From Polycladomyces abyssicola (GTDB taxonomy: Bacteria > Bacillota > Bacilli > Thermoactinomycetales > JIR-001): a DNA stretch of 64,000 nt. Of this stretch, positions 1-8,896 are shown piece by piece; the first letter of the stretch is position 1; every line of letters starts with the position of its first letter. The DNA is taken from NCBI RefSeq assembly GCF_018326425.1, contig NZ_AP024601.1, positions 856,001 through 920,000 of the forward strand. The letters are read 5' to 3'. The notes under the pieces are model-generated. The model made no database searches, was not told where the DNA came from, and worked only from the letters and a program-made list of their open reading frames with translations. The translations under genes were made by a program, and so were the position numbers.

Positions 1-429
1 AACCGTCCGGAAAACTCCGGTACCCGCGCGACTTTCGTCAAATATGCTCTGAACGGAGCGAATGAATACCGGGGCAAAGACAGCATTGTGCAAGACTCCT
101 CGGGAACCGTGCGTAAAATCGTTGCGGAAACGCCGGGAGCGATCGGTTATCTCGCCTTCTCCTACTTCGACAAATCGATCAAGCCGGTCAAGTTGGATGG
201 CGTGGAACCGACCAACGAAAACGTATATACCAACAAATGGAAAGTTTGGGCGTACGAGCACATGTACACCAACGCTGACGGCAAAAACAAAGAGCTGGAA
301 GAAAAATTCATCAATTTCATTCTCACCCCGGAAGTGCAAAAGAACTTGGTTGAAAAAATGGGCTACATCCCGATGACCGAGATGAAAGTGGAACGGGATG
401 CCCAAGGTAATGTAAAAAATAAAAAATAA
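1..429 (+). CDS. pstS: Phosphate ABC transporter substrate-binding protein PstS (5' partial)
   Basis: The reading frame is open from base 1 and starts with NRPENSGTRATFVKYAL, the phosphate-binding loop region of PstS proteins, so the N-terminal part (lipoprotein signal and first lobe) lies outside the window. The visible 142 residues are the C-terminal lobe, including EKFINFILTPEVQKNL, typical of the last helix. PstS binds extracellular phosphate and delivers it to PstCA. It heads the pst operon here, 83 bases before pstC. Any PhoP-dependent promoter would be upstream and is not visible. Confidence 0.95.
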   Translation, partial: NRPENSGTRATFVKYALNGANEYRGKDSIVQDSSGTVRKIVAETPGAIGYLAFSYFDKSIKPVKLDGVEPTNENVYTNKWKVWAYEHMYTNADGKNKELEEKFINFILTPEVQKNLVEKMGYIPMTEMKVERDAQGNVKNKK

Positions 430-464
430 CATCCGAACTTAGATAGACACACTCCGGAAGAGCG

Positions 465-492
465 AGGGGAGGCCACTTTATGGCTGTCCCCT
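465..492 (+). terminator. Intercistronic hairpin between pstS and pstC
   Basis: The arms AGGGGAGGCC and GGCTGTCCCCT can pair with one bulged G, directly after pstS. It is followed by a short, weak T-rich stretch rather than a long T-run. Such hairpins after a binding-protein gene usually raise the level of that gene over the permease genes, by partial termination or 3' end protection. That role is inferred here. Confidence 0.5.
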
Positions 493-512
493 GCTTTTCC
501 GTGTAGAAGGGG

Positions 513-1448
513 TTGAATTTCGACAGGATGGAGAACCGAGCGACGAGTGAATGGGCGAACCAATTGCTGCGCCCCGACAAAAAACAGCGTCGATTGGAAC
601 TGCAAGGGCGATTGATGACGTTGATCAGTGCTTGGGTCATTATTCTCACGTTGTTTTCATTGCTGTATTTCATCGCTTCCAAGGGGATTTCTACGTTCCT
701 GTTTGACGGTGTTTCGCTGTCCCAGTTTTTCTCTGGGAAATGGGCGCCGGCGGGAACACCGCCGTCCTTCGGTACCCTGCCGTTTATCCTGGGGTCGTTC
801 ATGGTGACGGTGCTGGCGGCGGTCATCAGTGCGCCGCTGGGTATCGGTGCGGCGATCTATATGACGGAGATCGCTCCTTCGTGGGGGAAAAAGATTTTGC
901 AACCGGTCATCGAGCTGCTGGTTGGCATCCCCTCAGTTGTATACGGGTTTGTCGGCTTGACGGTCATTGTTCCTTTTTTGCGGGATGTGACAGGTGGCCC
1001 CGGATTCAGTCTGCTTGCCGGGGTGCTGGTGCTGTCAGTGATGATTCTGCCCACGATCACCAGCATCGCCGTCGACACCCTGCAATCGATTCCCCGTTCG
1101 ATGCGGGAAGCTTCCTATGCATTGGGAGCCACGCGCTGGCAAACCATCTCCCGCGTTTTGGTACGTACGTCGTTGCCCGGTCTGATGACAGGGGTCGTTC
1201 TGGGAATGGCGCGTGCATTCGGGGAGGCGCTGGCCGTGCAGATGGTTATCGGGAACACCGATACCATGCCGACTAACCTGATCCAACCGATCAGCACCCT
1301 GACAAGCGTGATCACGTTGCACATGGGGGATACTGTTCCCGGAACTGTTTACAATGATGTGTTGTGGTCGATGGCATTGATTCTGCTATTGATGACGCTG
1401 GTCTTTATCGTGCTGATTCGTTGGATGACGAGAAGGGGAGAAAGTTGA
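513..1448 (+). CDS. pstC: Phosphate ABC transporter permease PstC
   Basis: Integral membrane subunit of the high-affinity phosphate importer; it forms the translocation channel with PstA. The 311-residue protein has a cytoplasmic N-terminus, a first transmembrane segment at about residues 35-60 and a BPD_transp_1 core containing the EAA-type loop [14 protein letters not shown] (about residue 195). An in-frame stop at 504-506 limits the start to TTG at 513 or ATG at 528. Neither has ideal Shine-Dalgarno spacing: AGAAGGGG abuts 513 and is 15 bases from 528. The stop codon overlaps the start of pstA. Confidence 0.93.
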   Translation: MNFDRMENRATSEWANQLLRPDKKQRRLELQGRLMTLISAWVIILTLFSLLYFIASKGISTFLFDGVSLSQFFSGKWAPAGTPPSFGTLPFILGSFMVTVLAAVISAPLGIGAAIYMTEIAPSWGKKILQPVIELLVGIPSVVYGFVGLTVIVPFLRDVTGGPGFSLLAGVLVLSVMILPTITSIAVDTLQSIPRSMREASYALGATRWQTISRVLVRTSLPGLMTGVVLGMARAFGEALAVQMVIGNTDTMPTNLIQPISTLTSVITLHMGDTVPGTVYNDVLWSMALILLLMTLVFIVLIRWMTRRGES

Positions 1449-2335
1449 TGAACGCAAAACTGGCCGACCGGATTGCGACAATCGTCTTTTATCTGATTGC
1501 GTTGTTGATTATAGGCATACTGTCAGGACTTATCGGTTTTATTCTGGTACGGGGTCTTAACGTAATCGATTGGCACTTCCTGACTTCCCCACCGTCAACG
1601 CTTACCGCAGGTGGCGGGGTGGCACCGCAGTTGTTCAACTCGTTGTATCTGTTAGTGTTGACGATGTTGATCACCATCCCGCTCGGCTTGGGAGGCGGCA
1701 TTTATCTGGCGGAATATGCCAAGCCCGGTAAGTGGACGGACATCCTCCGACTCAGCATCGAGGTGCTGTCCTCCCTGCCGTCAATCGTGGTGGGGTTGTT
1801 CGGTTTTCTGGTGTTTGTACAATATACCGGATGGGGATTTTCGCTTGCGGCGGGTGCTTTGGCATTGACGGTATTTAACCTACCGCTGATGGTGCGAGTG
1901 GTGGAGCAAGCCATCCGTGCGGTTCCGCGTGAGCAACGAGAAGCGTCGTATGCGTTGGGTGTTACCAAGTGGCAGACGATTACCCGAGTGGTGTTGCCTG
2001 CGGCGTTGCCTGGAATCTTGACTGGTACGATCTTGGCTGCGGGGCGTGTGTTCGGGGAAGCGGCGGCGCTGTTGTTCACGGCTGGGATGAGTTCGCCGAT
2101 GCTGGACTTTACCAACTGGGATCCGACTTCCCTCTCCTCTCCGTTTAATCCGTTCCGTCCGGCATCAACGTTGGCGGTGCATATCTGGAAAATCAATTCG
2201 GAAGCGATTATTCCTGATGCCAAAGAAGTGGCTGCAGGGGCTTCCGCCGTGCTGGTATTGGCCGTATTGTTTTTCAACCTGACGGCCCGTGCGTTGGGAC
2301 GTTGGATTCACAAACGGATGACATCCGGTTCTTGA
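1448..2335 (+). CDS. pstA: Phosphate ABC transporter permease PstA
   Basis: Second channel subunit of the Pst importer, 295 residues. The ATG at 1448 shares its A with the TGA of pstC, which suggests translational coupling. The frame is open further upstream inside pstC, but the overlapping start with GAGAAAG ahead of it fits the family N-terminus. The ABC-contact loop [17 protein letters not shown] is at about residue 160, and six hydrophobic segments are visible. Confidence 0.93.
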   Translation: MNAKLADRIATIVFYLIALLIIGILSGLIGFILVRGLNVIDWHFLTSPPSTLTAGGGVAPQLFNSLYLLVLTMLITIPLGLGGGIYLAEYAKPGKWTDILRLSIEVLSSLPSIVVGLFGFLVFVQYTGWGFSLAAGALALTVFNLPLMVRVVEQAIRAVPREQREASYALGVTKWQTITRVVLPAALPGILTGTILAAGRVFGEAAALLFTAGMSSPMLDFTNWDPTSLSSPFNPFRPASTLAVHIWKINSEAIIPDAKEVAAGASAVLVLAVLFFNLTARALGRWIHKRMTSGS

Positions 2336-2351
2336 TGGGAGGAATCAAACG

Positions 2352-3185
2352 ATGGTGATAACAGCGGAACGGGTGGAAACGATAGCTTGGTCAGTTCAAC
2401 CGAATCCGAAACAGCCAGTTGCGCCCGAGTCGAGCAAGGTGTTGTTGGAAACGCGGGATCTCAACGTCTATTACGGGGATAACCACGCCGTCAAAAACAT
2501 CAATCTCAAGTTGTACGAAAAAACGGTGACGGCGTTCATCGGGCCGTCCGGTTGCGGGAAGTCGACATTTCTCCGCTGTTTGAACAGGATGAACGACACC
2601 ATCCCGCACGCTCGCGTGACTGGGGAAATCTTGATCGAAGGGATTAACGTCAACGATCCTGCGATCGACGCGGTCAATCTGCGACGTCAGGTGGGTATGG
2701 TGTTCCAAAAACCCAATCCATTCCAAAAATCGATTTTTGATAACGTCGCTTATGGCCCGCGTATCCATGGTGTGAAGAAAAAAGAATTGCCGGACATTGT
2801 GGAGCAAAGCCTTCGGCAGGTCGGTTTGTGGGATGAAGTGAAAGACCGCCTGCACACTTCCGCCTTGCAATTGTCGGGTGGTCAGCAACAACGTCTGTGC
2901 ATCGCGCGGACGATCGCGATGCGTCCCCGGATCATCCTGCTGGATGAGCCCACATCCGCGTTGGATCCAATTTCTACGGCACGGATCGAAGAGCTGATTC
3001 AGGAGCTGAAAAAGGATTACACGATTGCCATCGTGACACACAACATGCAACAAGCGGCGCGTATCTCCGATTACACGGCGTTTTTCCTGATGGGAGAACT
3101 GATCGAGCACAATGAGACGCACCGGTTGTTCACCAATCCTAAACGGCAGGAGACAGAGAATTATCTGACCGGACGCTTCGGCTGA
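2352..3185 (+). CDS. pstB: Phosphate ABC transporter ATP-binding protein PstB (first copy)
   Basis: ATPase that powers phosphate import. At 277 residues it has about 30 more N-terminal residues than the second copy. Walker [10 protein letters not shown], signature LSGGQQQR, Walker [13 protein letters not shown] and the H-loop THNMQQAA are all present. It is preceded by GGGAGG seven or so bases before the ATG. It lies 16 bases after pstA and 40 before a second pstB, an arrangement like pstBA-pstBB in Bacillus subtilis. Confidence 0.95.
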   Translation: MVITAERVETIAWSVQPNPKQPVAPESSKVLLETRDLNVYYGDNHAVKNINLKLYEKTVTAFIGPSGCGKSTFLRCLNRMNDTIPHARVTGEILIEGINVNDPAIDAVNLRRQVGMVFQKPNPFQKSIFDNVAYGPRIHGVKKKELPDIVEQSLRQVGLWDEVKDRLHTSALQLSGGQQQRLCIARTIAMRPRIILLDEPTSALDPISTARIEELIQELKKDYTIAIVTHNMQQAARISDYTAFFLMGELIEHNETHRLFTNPKRQETENYLTGRFG

Positions 3186-3225
3186 TGCGTCAGGAGGAGG
3201 AACCAGGGGAGAAGGAGTCGTTGTC

Positions 3226-3981
3226 ATGAGCGGAAAAATCGAAGTGCGGGATTTCAATTTATATTACGGCGAACACCAGGCGCTCAAACAGATCCGCTTG
3301 TCGATTCCGGAACGGGACGTCACCGCACTGATCGGGCCGTCTGGTTGCGGGAAGTCCACATTCCTGCGCAGTATCAACCGGATGAACGATTTGATTCCCA
3401 ATGTCCGTGTTGAAGGAGCGTTGGAGATCGACGGAGTGGATGTGTACGCGCCCGAACGGGACGTAGTTGAGTTGCGCAAACGGGTGGGCATGGTGTTTCA
3501 GCAGCCCAATCCGTTTCCGATGTCGATCTATGACAATATCGTCTACGGTCCCAAAATTCACGGTATCAAGGACAAGAAAAAACTGGACGAGATCGTGGAG
3601 CGTACGCTGCGGCAGGCCAACCTGTGGGATGAAGTGAAAGACCGTCTGCACGCTTCGGCGATGGGACTTTCGGGAGGACAACAGCAACGGCTGGTGTTGG
3701 CGCGCGTGTTGGCCGTGGAGCCTGAGATCATCCTGATGGACGAACCTGCTTCCGCGCTCGATCCCATCTCGACCGAACGTTTGGAAGAATTGATTCAACA
3801 GTTGAAACGGGAATACACGATTGTCATCGTTACCCACAACATGCAGCAAGCCGCCCGGGTCTCCACTTATACGGCGTTCTTTTTGAACGGTGAAGTCGTG
3901 GAGACCGGATTGACGGAAAACATCTTCACCAATCCGCAGGACAAGCGGACCGAGGATTACATCACCGGTCGGTTTGGCTGA
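3226..3981 (+). CDS. pstB: Phosphate ABC transporter ATP-binding protein PstB (second copy)
   Basis: Second ATPase of the operon, 251 residues, closely similar to the first. It has [17 protein letters not shown] and [12 protein letters not shown], with Ala instead of Thr after Glu-Pro. Both copies have all catalytic motifs, so both can be active, perhaps as a heterodimer; the sequence cannot decide this. AAGGAG stands ahead of the ATG. Confidence 0.95.
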   Translation: MSGKIEVRDFNLYYGEHQALKQIRLSIPERDVTALIGPSGCGKSTFLRSINRMNDLIPNVRVEGALEIDGVDVYAPERDVVELRKRVGMVFQQPNPFPMSIYDNIVYGPKIHGIKDKKKLDEIVERTLRQANLWDEVKDRLHASAMGLSGGQQQRLVLARVLAVEPEIILMDEPASALDPISTERLEELIQQLKREYTIVIVTHNMQQAARVSTYTAFFLNGEVVETGLTENIFTNPQDKRTEDYITGRFG

Positions 3982-4012
3982 CCGGTATGGCTAGGATAAG
4001 GAGTGGATCGTG

Positions 4013-4669
4013 ATGATTCGCCAATTTGACCAGTCGTTGCAGGACGTGAAAAACCTGTTGCTGCAGATGGGGGAACACGTGGAAATCGCGATTGACAAAG
4101 CCGTCAAATCACTATCCAGAATGGATGTCCGTATGGCGCGGGAAGTGATGGAACACGATCCGGCCATCGATGAAATGGAAGGAAAAATCGACGATGTCGT
4201 CGCCAAATTGATTGCCACGCAACAACCGGTGGCTACCGATTTGCGGCGGTTGATCGCGGCGATGAAAATCGCGTCGGACATGGAGAGGATGGCCGATTTG
4301 GCTGTCAATATCGCACAGGTGACAGTGCAATTGGTCGAGAATAAACTGTCATTGTTCAAAGAACTGGAGGATATCCCGAAAATCGCCGCTATCACCCAGC
4401 GAATGGTGCATGACGGGATTAACAGCTACATCGACGGAAACGTAGCGCTTGCCCGCAAAATGGCCGACACGGACGACGAAGTGGATCGGATGTACCATGC
4501 CATCGTTAATGAACTGATCGGGTTTATCAAGCAGAACAAGGCGGAAACTGAAGTGGCGTTGCGGCTTTGCTTTGTTGCGCGCTATCTCGAGCGGATCGCC
4601 GATCACGCGACCAATATCGCGGAAAGTATTGTGTATATCGAAACCGGTAAACAGGCCGATTTGAACTGA
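4013..4669 (+). CDS. phoU: Phosphate signalling protein PhoU
   Basis: Cytoplasmic two-repeat helical-bundle protein that modulates Pst transport and the phosphate two-component signal. At 218 residues it has the expected family length. Both repeats carry the acidic metal-binding pattern: MKIASDMERMADLAVNIA at about 87 and CFVARYLERIADHATNIAE at about 186. GTG at 4010 directly precedes the chosen ATG at 4013, and AAGGAG at 3998-4003 suits either. It is the last gene of the operon and is followed by a clear terminator. Confidence 0.94.
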   Translation: MIRQFDQSLQDVKNLLLQMGEHVEIAIDKAVKSLSRMDVRMAREVMEHDPAIDEMEGKIDDVVAKLIATQQPVATDLRRLIAAMKIASDMERMADLAVNIAQVTVQLVENKLSLFKELEDIPKIAAITQRMVHDGINSYIDGNVALARKMADTDDEVDRMYHAIVNELIGFIKQNKAETEVALRLCFVARYLERIADHATNIAESIVYIETGKQADLN

Positions 4670-4684
4670 TAATGGTAATTTCCT

Positions 4685-4714
4685 GACCTGTTTCATTTGA
4701 AACAGGTCTTTTTT
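4685..4714 (+). terminator. Rho-independent terminator of the pst-phoU operon
   Basis: The perfect arms GACCTGTTT and AAACAGGTC with a six-base loop are followed by a run of T. It lies 15 bases after the phoU stop. Confidence 0.92.
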
Positions 4715-4764
4715 GTGCACGATATTCAACGGTTTCCGTAGAGTTCCGGTAACAATTTTTTATT

Positions 4765-4790
4765 TTGGTAAAGACATGCCCCTATATAAT
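4765..4790 (+). promoter_or_regulatory. Candidate promoter of the PTS regulator gene
   Basis: A perfect TATAAT lies at 4785-4790, with only a weak -35 upstream (TTGGTA at 4765-4770, 14-base spacer). Transcription would begin near 4797, which argues that the regulator starts at the ATG at 4838 rather than at the upstream in-frame start at 4793. Confidence 0.4.
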
Positions 4791-4837
4791 GAATGACAGG
4801 GGCTGATTTATCAGTGGTTTGGGTGGTGATATGTGCG

Positions 4838-6322
4838 ATGGATGGGCGGAAAAAGCAATTGTTGCGGTATTTGGTTCATACGGATGGTTATATCACCACT
4901 GAAAGATTGGCCGAAAAGCTGAACGTATCCGAAAAAACCGTTCGAAACGATTTGAAACGATTGGATCGTTGGTTGCAATCTTTTTTGGGTACGGAGATTA
5001 TCAGGCAACCCGGGATGGGTGTTGCGCTCCGAGCGACCAGCGAGGAACGGGAGGCCATATTGCACCATCTGGACCACGCCCATGAGGCCAGCCCTGATAC
5101 CACATTGGCGGACCCCTTCCATCGCAGAATCAGTCTTTTGCAGATACTGCTTGAGGAAGAGCGTGTGTTTACATTGCAACAATTGTCCGATCGGTTGTAC
5201 GTGAGCAAAGCCACGGTCAGCCAAGATTTGACCTTGGTGGAACAATGGTTGGAGCGATACGGTCTTCGCTTGATTCGCAAACCCAATATGGGTTTATGGG
5301 TGGAGGGGGAGGAACGATCCAGAAGATTGGCCTTGGCGAAATTCTCGCAAATGTCGTCTGGTTTGGGAAATGACCGTTTCAACCCTTTCTGTAAAGATCC
5401 TTTCATTCAACATATCGTCCGAAAGATCGAACGGAAATCGGATGTGCGTTTTACCGATGAGGCGGTCGAACGGTTGACGATTCACGTGGCGATCGCCATC
5501 AAAAGAGTCAAAATGGGGTGCAAAATCCATCTGTCATCCGCTGAAATGGCCCAACTTCAGGAGAAACGGGAATACCGCCTAGCGGAAGAATTGGCAGAGG
5601 AATTGGAAAAAAAGTTCGCTGTCACCCTGCCCGAGGATGAAATCGCTTACTTGGCGATGCATCTGTTGGGTGCCAAAGTGCATTTTGTTCCCGTCAACAT
5701 TGGCCAATTGCCGCAATCCCTCGAAAAAGTCGATGAGGAAACGGTTCACCTGTCACAAAAATTGATAGCCAAAATGGAAGAATTGACGGGATTGCCGCTT
5801 ACTCGGGATAGGGAGCTGTTGGTCGGTTTGATGATTCACATGCAGACGGCGGTTCACCGGATCAGACATCGCCTACACGTCACCAATCCGATCCTTCATG
5901 ATATCAAGCGGGCATACCGCTATATGTTTGAAACCGTACTGTTGGCGGTTTCTATGATGGAATTCGATATGGAAGGCAGGGTTTCGGAAGACGAAGCGGG
6001 CTATCTGACTATGCATTTTCAAGCGGCTTGGGAGCGGTTGAAAAAACATCACGTACAACCGAAAAAGGTACTCCTGGTCTGCACGACGGGTGTCGGCACT
6101 TCTCAGTTGATGGCAGCCAAAATCAACCGCTGGTTCCCGTCCTTGACCATCCTCGACACAATCCCGGCTTCCCGGCTGAAGCAATCGCTCGCGTCGGAAC
6201 GTCCCGATTTTTTGATTAGTACAGTCCCATTGACGGAGTCGGACATTCCCGTTGTACATGTGTCTCCTTTGCTCGGGGAGCGGGATCGGAAAAACATCCA
6301 ACGCGCAGTGATGGAAGAATAG
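4838..6322 (+). CDS. manR: PRD-containing PTS-controlled transcriptional activator, ManR/MtlR type, ending before its EIIA domain
   Basis: Transcription activator of the LicR/MtlR/ManR class, probably controlling the mannose PTS genes downstream. The 494 residues contain a first HTH (about 1-55, SEKTVRNDLKRL), a Mga-like HTH (about 95-135, SKATVSQDL), PRD1 (about 190-285), PRD2 (about 300-405) and an EIIB-like domain with LLVCTTGVGTS, whose Cys is the expected phosphorylation site. Family members such as Bacillus subtilis ManR continue into a C-terminal EIIA domain. Here a TAG at 6320-6322 ends the protein, and that domain follows in the same frame as the next ORF. The start at 4838 is chosen because of the promoter position and GGTGGTG upstream. 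Confidence 0.85.
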   Translation: MDGRKKQLLRYLVHTDGYITTERLAEKLNVSEKTVRNDLKRLDRWLQSFLGTEIIRQPGMGVALRATSEEREAILHHLDHAHEASPDTTLADPFHRRISLLQILLEEERVFTLQQLSDRLYVSKATVSQDLTLVEQWLERYGLRLIRKPNMGLWVEGEERSRRLALAKFSQMSSGLGNDRFNPFCKDPFIQHIVRKIERKSDVRFTDEAVERLTIHVAIAIKRVKMGCKIHLSSAEMAQLQEKREYRLAEELAEELEKKFAVTLPEDEIAYLAMHLLGAKVHFVPVNIGQLPQSLEKVDEETVHLSQKLIAKMEELTGLPLTRDRELLVGLMIHMQTAVHRIRHRLHVTNPILHDIKRAYRYMFETVLLAVSMMEFDMEGRVSEDEAGYLTMHFQAAWERLKKHHVQPKKVLLVCTTGVGTSQLMAAKINRWFPSLTILDTIPASRLKQSLASERPDFLISTVPLTESDIPVVHVSPLLGERDRKNIQRAVMEE

Positions 6323-6361
6323 TCACCGACTGAATCGAACCGACAGGGTTCCGTTGCCACA

Positions 6362-6781
6362 TTGAAAGCGTTTATCGATCCACGGATGGTTTTACTCGAT
6401 GTGGACGGCGTAGACCGCTACCAAGTCATTCGATTATTGGCCGATCGGCTGATTGAAGCGGGGTACGCAGGGAAAGGATTTGTCGAAAGCGCATGGGAAA
6501 GGGAGCAAATATCAAGCACCTACATCGGGGGAGGTGTGGCAATCCCGCATGGTGGAGTCGATCTCGTGCTTCATTCGACTGTGGCGGTGGCCCGGTTGAA
6601 CAAACCGGTGGATTGGCATGGCGAGCCGGTCTTCCTCGTCTTTATGCCGTGTGTGAAGTGGCAAGACAAAGAAACGGCAGAACGTGTCTTTTCGGATTTG
6701 GTGGAACTGTCGGAAAATCCGGTTCGCCTCCATGCACTGCGAAATGTGGATACCGTCGAACAATTTCTAAATGAACTGTGA
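6362..6781 (+). CDS. Stand-alone EIIA(Fru/Mtl)-like domain, probably the detached C-terminus of the upstream regulator
   Basis: PTS EIIA type-2 domain of 139 residues with the active-site His in GGGVAIPHGG. It is in the same reading frame as the regulator. Between them lie only the TAG codon and 13 sense codons, so readthrough would give one protein of about 647 residues, the size of complete ManR-type regulators. The listed start is a TTG without a convincing Shine-Dalgarno site. It could be a free regulatory EIIA, the distal part of a nonsense-interrupted gene, or the result of a sequence error. In the family, phosphorylation of this His lowers activator function. Confidence 0.7.
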   Translation: MKAFIDPRMVLLDVDGVDRYQVIRLLADRLIEAGYAGKGFVESAWEREQISSTYIGGGVAIPHGGVDLVLHSTVAVARLNKPVDWHGEPVFLVFMPCVKWQDKETAERVFSDLVELSENPVRLHALRNVDTVEQFLNEL

Positions 6782-6797
6782 AAGCGAGGGGGAAGGG

Positions 6798-8210
6798 ATG
6801 AAACTACTTGCAGTGACGGCTTGTCCGGTTGGTATCGCTCACACGTACATTGCCGCTGAAAAGTTGAAGAAAGCGGCGGAAGAGTCCGGACATACGATCA
6901 AAGTGGAAACTTGGGGATCTATCGGTGTGGAAAATGCTTTCACTCAAGAAGAGATTCTGGAAGCGGACGGGATCATTCTGGCCGCGGATAAGGATGTGGA
7001 CAAGCAACGTTTCCACGGTAAACGGGTTTTGGAATGTTCGGTGCAGGATGCGATCCATCGACCGGAAGAGTTGTTGAAACGCTTCGCTGAGGGCAATGTT
7101 CCCGTATACCGGGACCCGGAAAAAGTGGCACGGGAACGGGAGGACACACAAGCGCAAAAGACGGAATCACAGCGGTCCTTTTATCGCAACCTCATGAGCG
7201 GGGTTTCCTATATGATCCCGTTCGTGGTGGTCGGCGGATTGTTGATCGCATTGTCGCTCGGGTTCGGAGGAAAACCCACTCCCGAAGGTTTTGTGGTTCC
7301 CGAGCATTCATTCTGGAAACCGTTACTGGAGGTAGGCAAGGCCGGTTTTCTGTTCATGGTCCCTATCTTGGCCGGATTTATTGCTTACAGTATCGCGGAT
7401 CGTCCTGGTCTGGCTCCCGGTATGATCGGTGGTTATATTGCGGCTAACGGGAGTTTTTACGGCAGCGAAGCGGGTGCCGGGTTCATCGGTGGGATTATCG
7501 CCGGATTTCTGGCGGGCTACATTGCCAAAGGCATCAAGTCTTTGCGTGTTCCGAAGATGATTCAGCCCATCATGCCCATTTTGGTGATTCCGCTGGTCAC
7601 GTCCATTTTGGTCGCTGTTCTCTTTATCTATGTGATTGGTGCACCCATATCTGCTATCATGACAGGGTTGACCGATTGGCTCAACGGTATGCAAGGTGCC
7701 AGCAAAGTGGTGTTGGCGCTGATTTTGGGGGCGATGATTGCTTTTGACATGGGCGGCCCGATCAACAAAGTGGCATTTCTGTTCGGAGCGGCGATGATCG
7801 GTCAAGGACAGCCCTTTATCATGGGAGCAATCGCTGCTGCCATTTGCACGCCACCGCTGGGCATGGGTTTGGCAACACTCCTGGATAAACGAAAATATTA
7901 CCCTGAAGAATGGGAGGCAGGGAAAGCAGCTTTGGCCATGGGACTGGTTGGAATCACGGAAGGGGCGATTCCGTTTGCATCCCGGGATCCTCTCCGTGTC
8001 ATCCCCAGCATCATGATCGGTTCCATGGTGGCGGCCGTTATCGCCATGCTGGGAGGCGTCACCGACCATGTGCCGCATGGGGGTCCGATTGTGGCGGTAT
8101 TCCAAGCTGTTGACCATGTTCCGATGTTTGCCTTTGCCATCGTGGTGGGGACGGTTGTAACGGCATTGTTGGTAAATGCACTGAAAAAAAAGGTCTCCGA
8201 TGGTAAGTAA
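6798..8210 (+). CDS. PTS fructose/mannose-family EIIBC component
   Basis: Sugar-transporting PTS permease of 470 residues. The N-terminal EIIB domain (1-100) has the phosphocysteine in TACPVGIAHTYIAAE. The EIIC domain (about 125-470) has roughly nine to ten membrane segments. The start is ATG at 6798 with GAGGGGGAAGGG before it; the frame is open upstream into the preceding gene. Bacillus subtilis ManP is a single EIIBCA polypeptide, whereas here EIIA is encoded separately just downstream. With manA following, mannose is the most likely substrate, and fructose is the main alternative. Confidence 0.88.
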   Translation: MKLLAVTACPVGIAHTYIAAEKLKKAAEESGHTIKVETWGSIGVENAFTQEEILEADGIILAADKDVDKQRFHGKRVLECSVQDAIHRPEELLKRFAEGNVPVYRDPEKVAREREDTQAQKTESQRSFYRNLMSGVSYMIPFVVVGGLLIALSLGFGGKPTPEGFVVPEHSFWKPLLEVGKAGFLFMVPILAGFIAYSIADRPGLAPGMIGGYIAANGSFYGSEAGAGFIGGIIAGFLAGYIAKGIKSLRVPKMIQPIMPILVIPLVTSILVAVLFIYVIGAPISAIMTGLTDWLNGMQGASKVVLALILGAMIAFDMGGPINKVAFLFGAAMIGQGQPFIMGAIAAAICTPPLGMGLATLLDKRKYYPEEWEAGKAALAMGLVGITEGAIPFASRDPLRVIPSIMIGSMVAAVIAMLGGVTDHVPHGGPIVAVFQAVDHVPMFAFAIVVGTVVTALLVNALKKKVSDGK

Positions 8211-8236
8211 GAAAACACGGGCGAGGGGTGGAGAAA

Positions 8237-8686
8237 ATGAACATGGCACAATTGATTACTGAGGATTTGATTAATTTGCAATTAAACGGTTGCCATAAAG
8301 AAGAGGTTTTAGATGAAATGATTCAAATGTTGGATCGTGCGGGTGTACTCATCGATGCCTCAAGGTTCAGGGAAGCCGTCATAGAACGCGAGAAACAAGG
8401 CCATACCGGAATCGGGTTCGGTATCGCCATCCCGCATGGCAAATCAGATGCTGTGAAAACACCGCGTGTCGCATTCGGCATGAAAAAGGAAGGATTGGTG
8501 TGGGACTCATCAGGAGAAAAGGTTCAGTTGGTCTTCCTAATCGCTGTACCCGAAAAACAAGCCGGAAATGAGCATTTACAAATCCTTCGGTTATTAGCAC
8601 AAAAACTGATCGACGAGAAGTTTCGAAACGCTTTGCAGGAGGTAGCGACGAAGGAGAAGGCGCTCCAATTGTTGGCTGCGGTCTAG
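8237..8686 (+). CDS. PTS EIIA component, fructose/mannose type
   Basis: Phosphocarrier of 149 residues that takes phosphate from HPr and passes it to the EIIB domain of the upstream permease. The active-site His lies in GFGIAIPHGKS (about residue 65). The start is uncertain among GTG 8228, ATG 8237 and ATG 8243, with GAGGGGTGGAG at 8223-8233; the middle ATG is listed. The gene is 26 bases after the EIIBC gene and surely co-transcribed. It is distinct from the regulator-type EIIA-like ORF at 6362. Confidence 0.9.
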   Translation: MNMAQLITEDLINLQLNGCHKEEVLDEMIQMLDRAGVLIDASRFREAVIEREKQGHTGIGFGIAIPHGKSDAVKTPRVAFGMKKEGLVWDSSGEKVQLVFLIAVPEKQAGNEHLQILRLLAQKLIDEKFRNALQEVATKEKALQLLAAV

Positions 8687-8723
8687 GTAATTGATCCGTA
8701 TCGCAAGCATCATTTATCCGGCG

Positions 8724-8798
8724 GGCACCGATTTCCCGTCTCCGCTCCGCACCTCGACGGGAAATTCGGTCCCGCTCCTCAAATGTGTGCGTGTTAAC
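8724..8798 (+). repeat. Dispersed intergenic repeat, family A copy 1
   Basis: This segment between the PTS EIIA gene and manA resembles 46581-46655. Shared blocks are GGC-CCGATTTCCCGT, TCGACGGG, CCCGCTC and GTGTT-AACC, in the same order and at nearly the same spacing. In this copy CCGATTTCCCGTC and GACGGGAAATTCGG can pair as a hairpin with a 15-base loop. No ORF with a ribosome site covers it. Confidence 0.55.
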
Positions 8799-8896
8799 CA
8801 CATTGTCACGATTTCTCGCTTTTCCGGATCTCTCTTTAAGATTGCCCCTGAAAGTCAAACAAAGTCGAAGATATTCTCTGTATCGGAGGTGGTTGT

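Noticed and set aside
2391-3257. Long minus-strand frame (288 codons) opposite pstB
   Set aside because: It is antisense to an intact, motif-complete pstB and has no family features or ribosome site; a codon-bias shadow.
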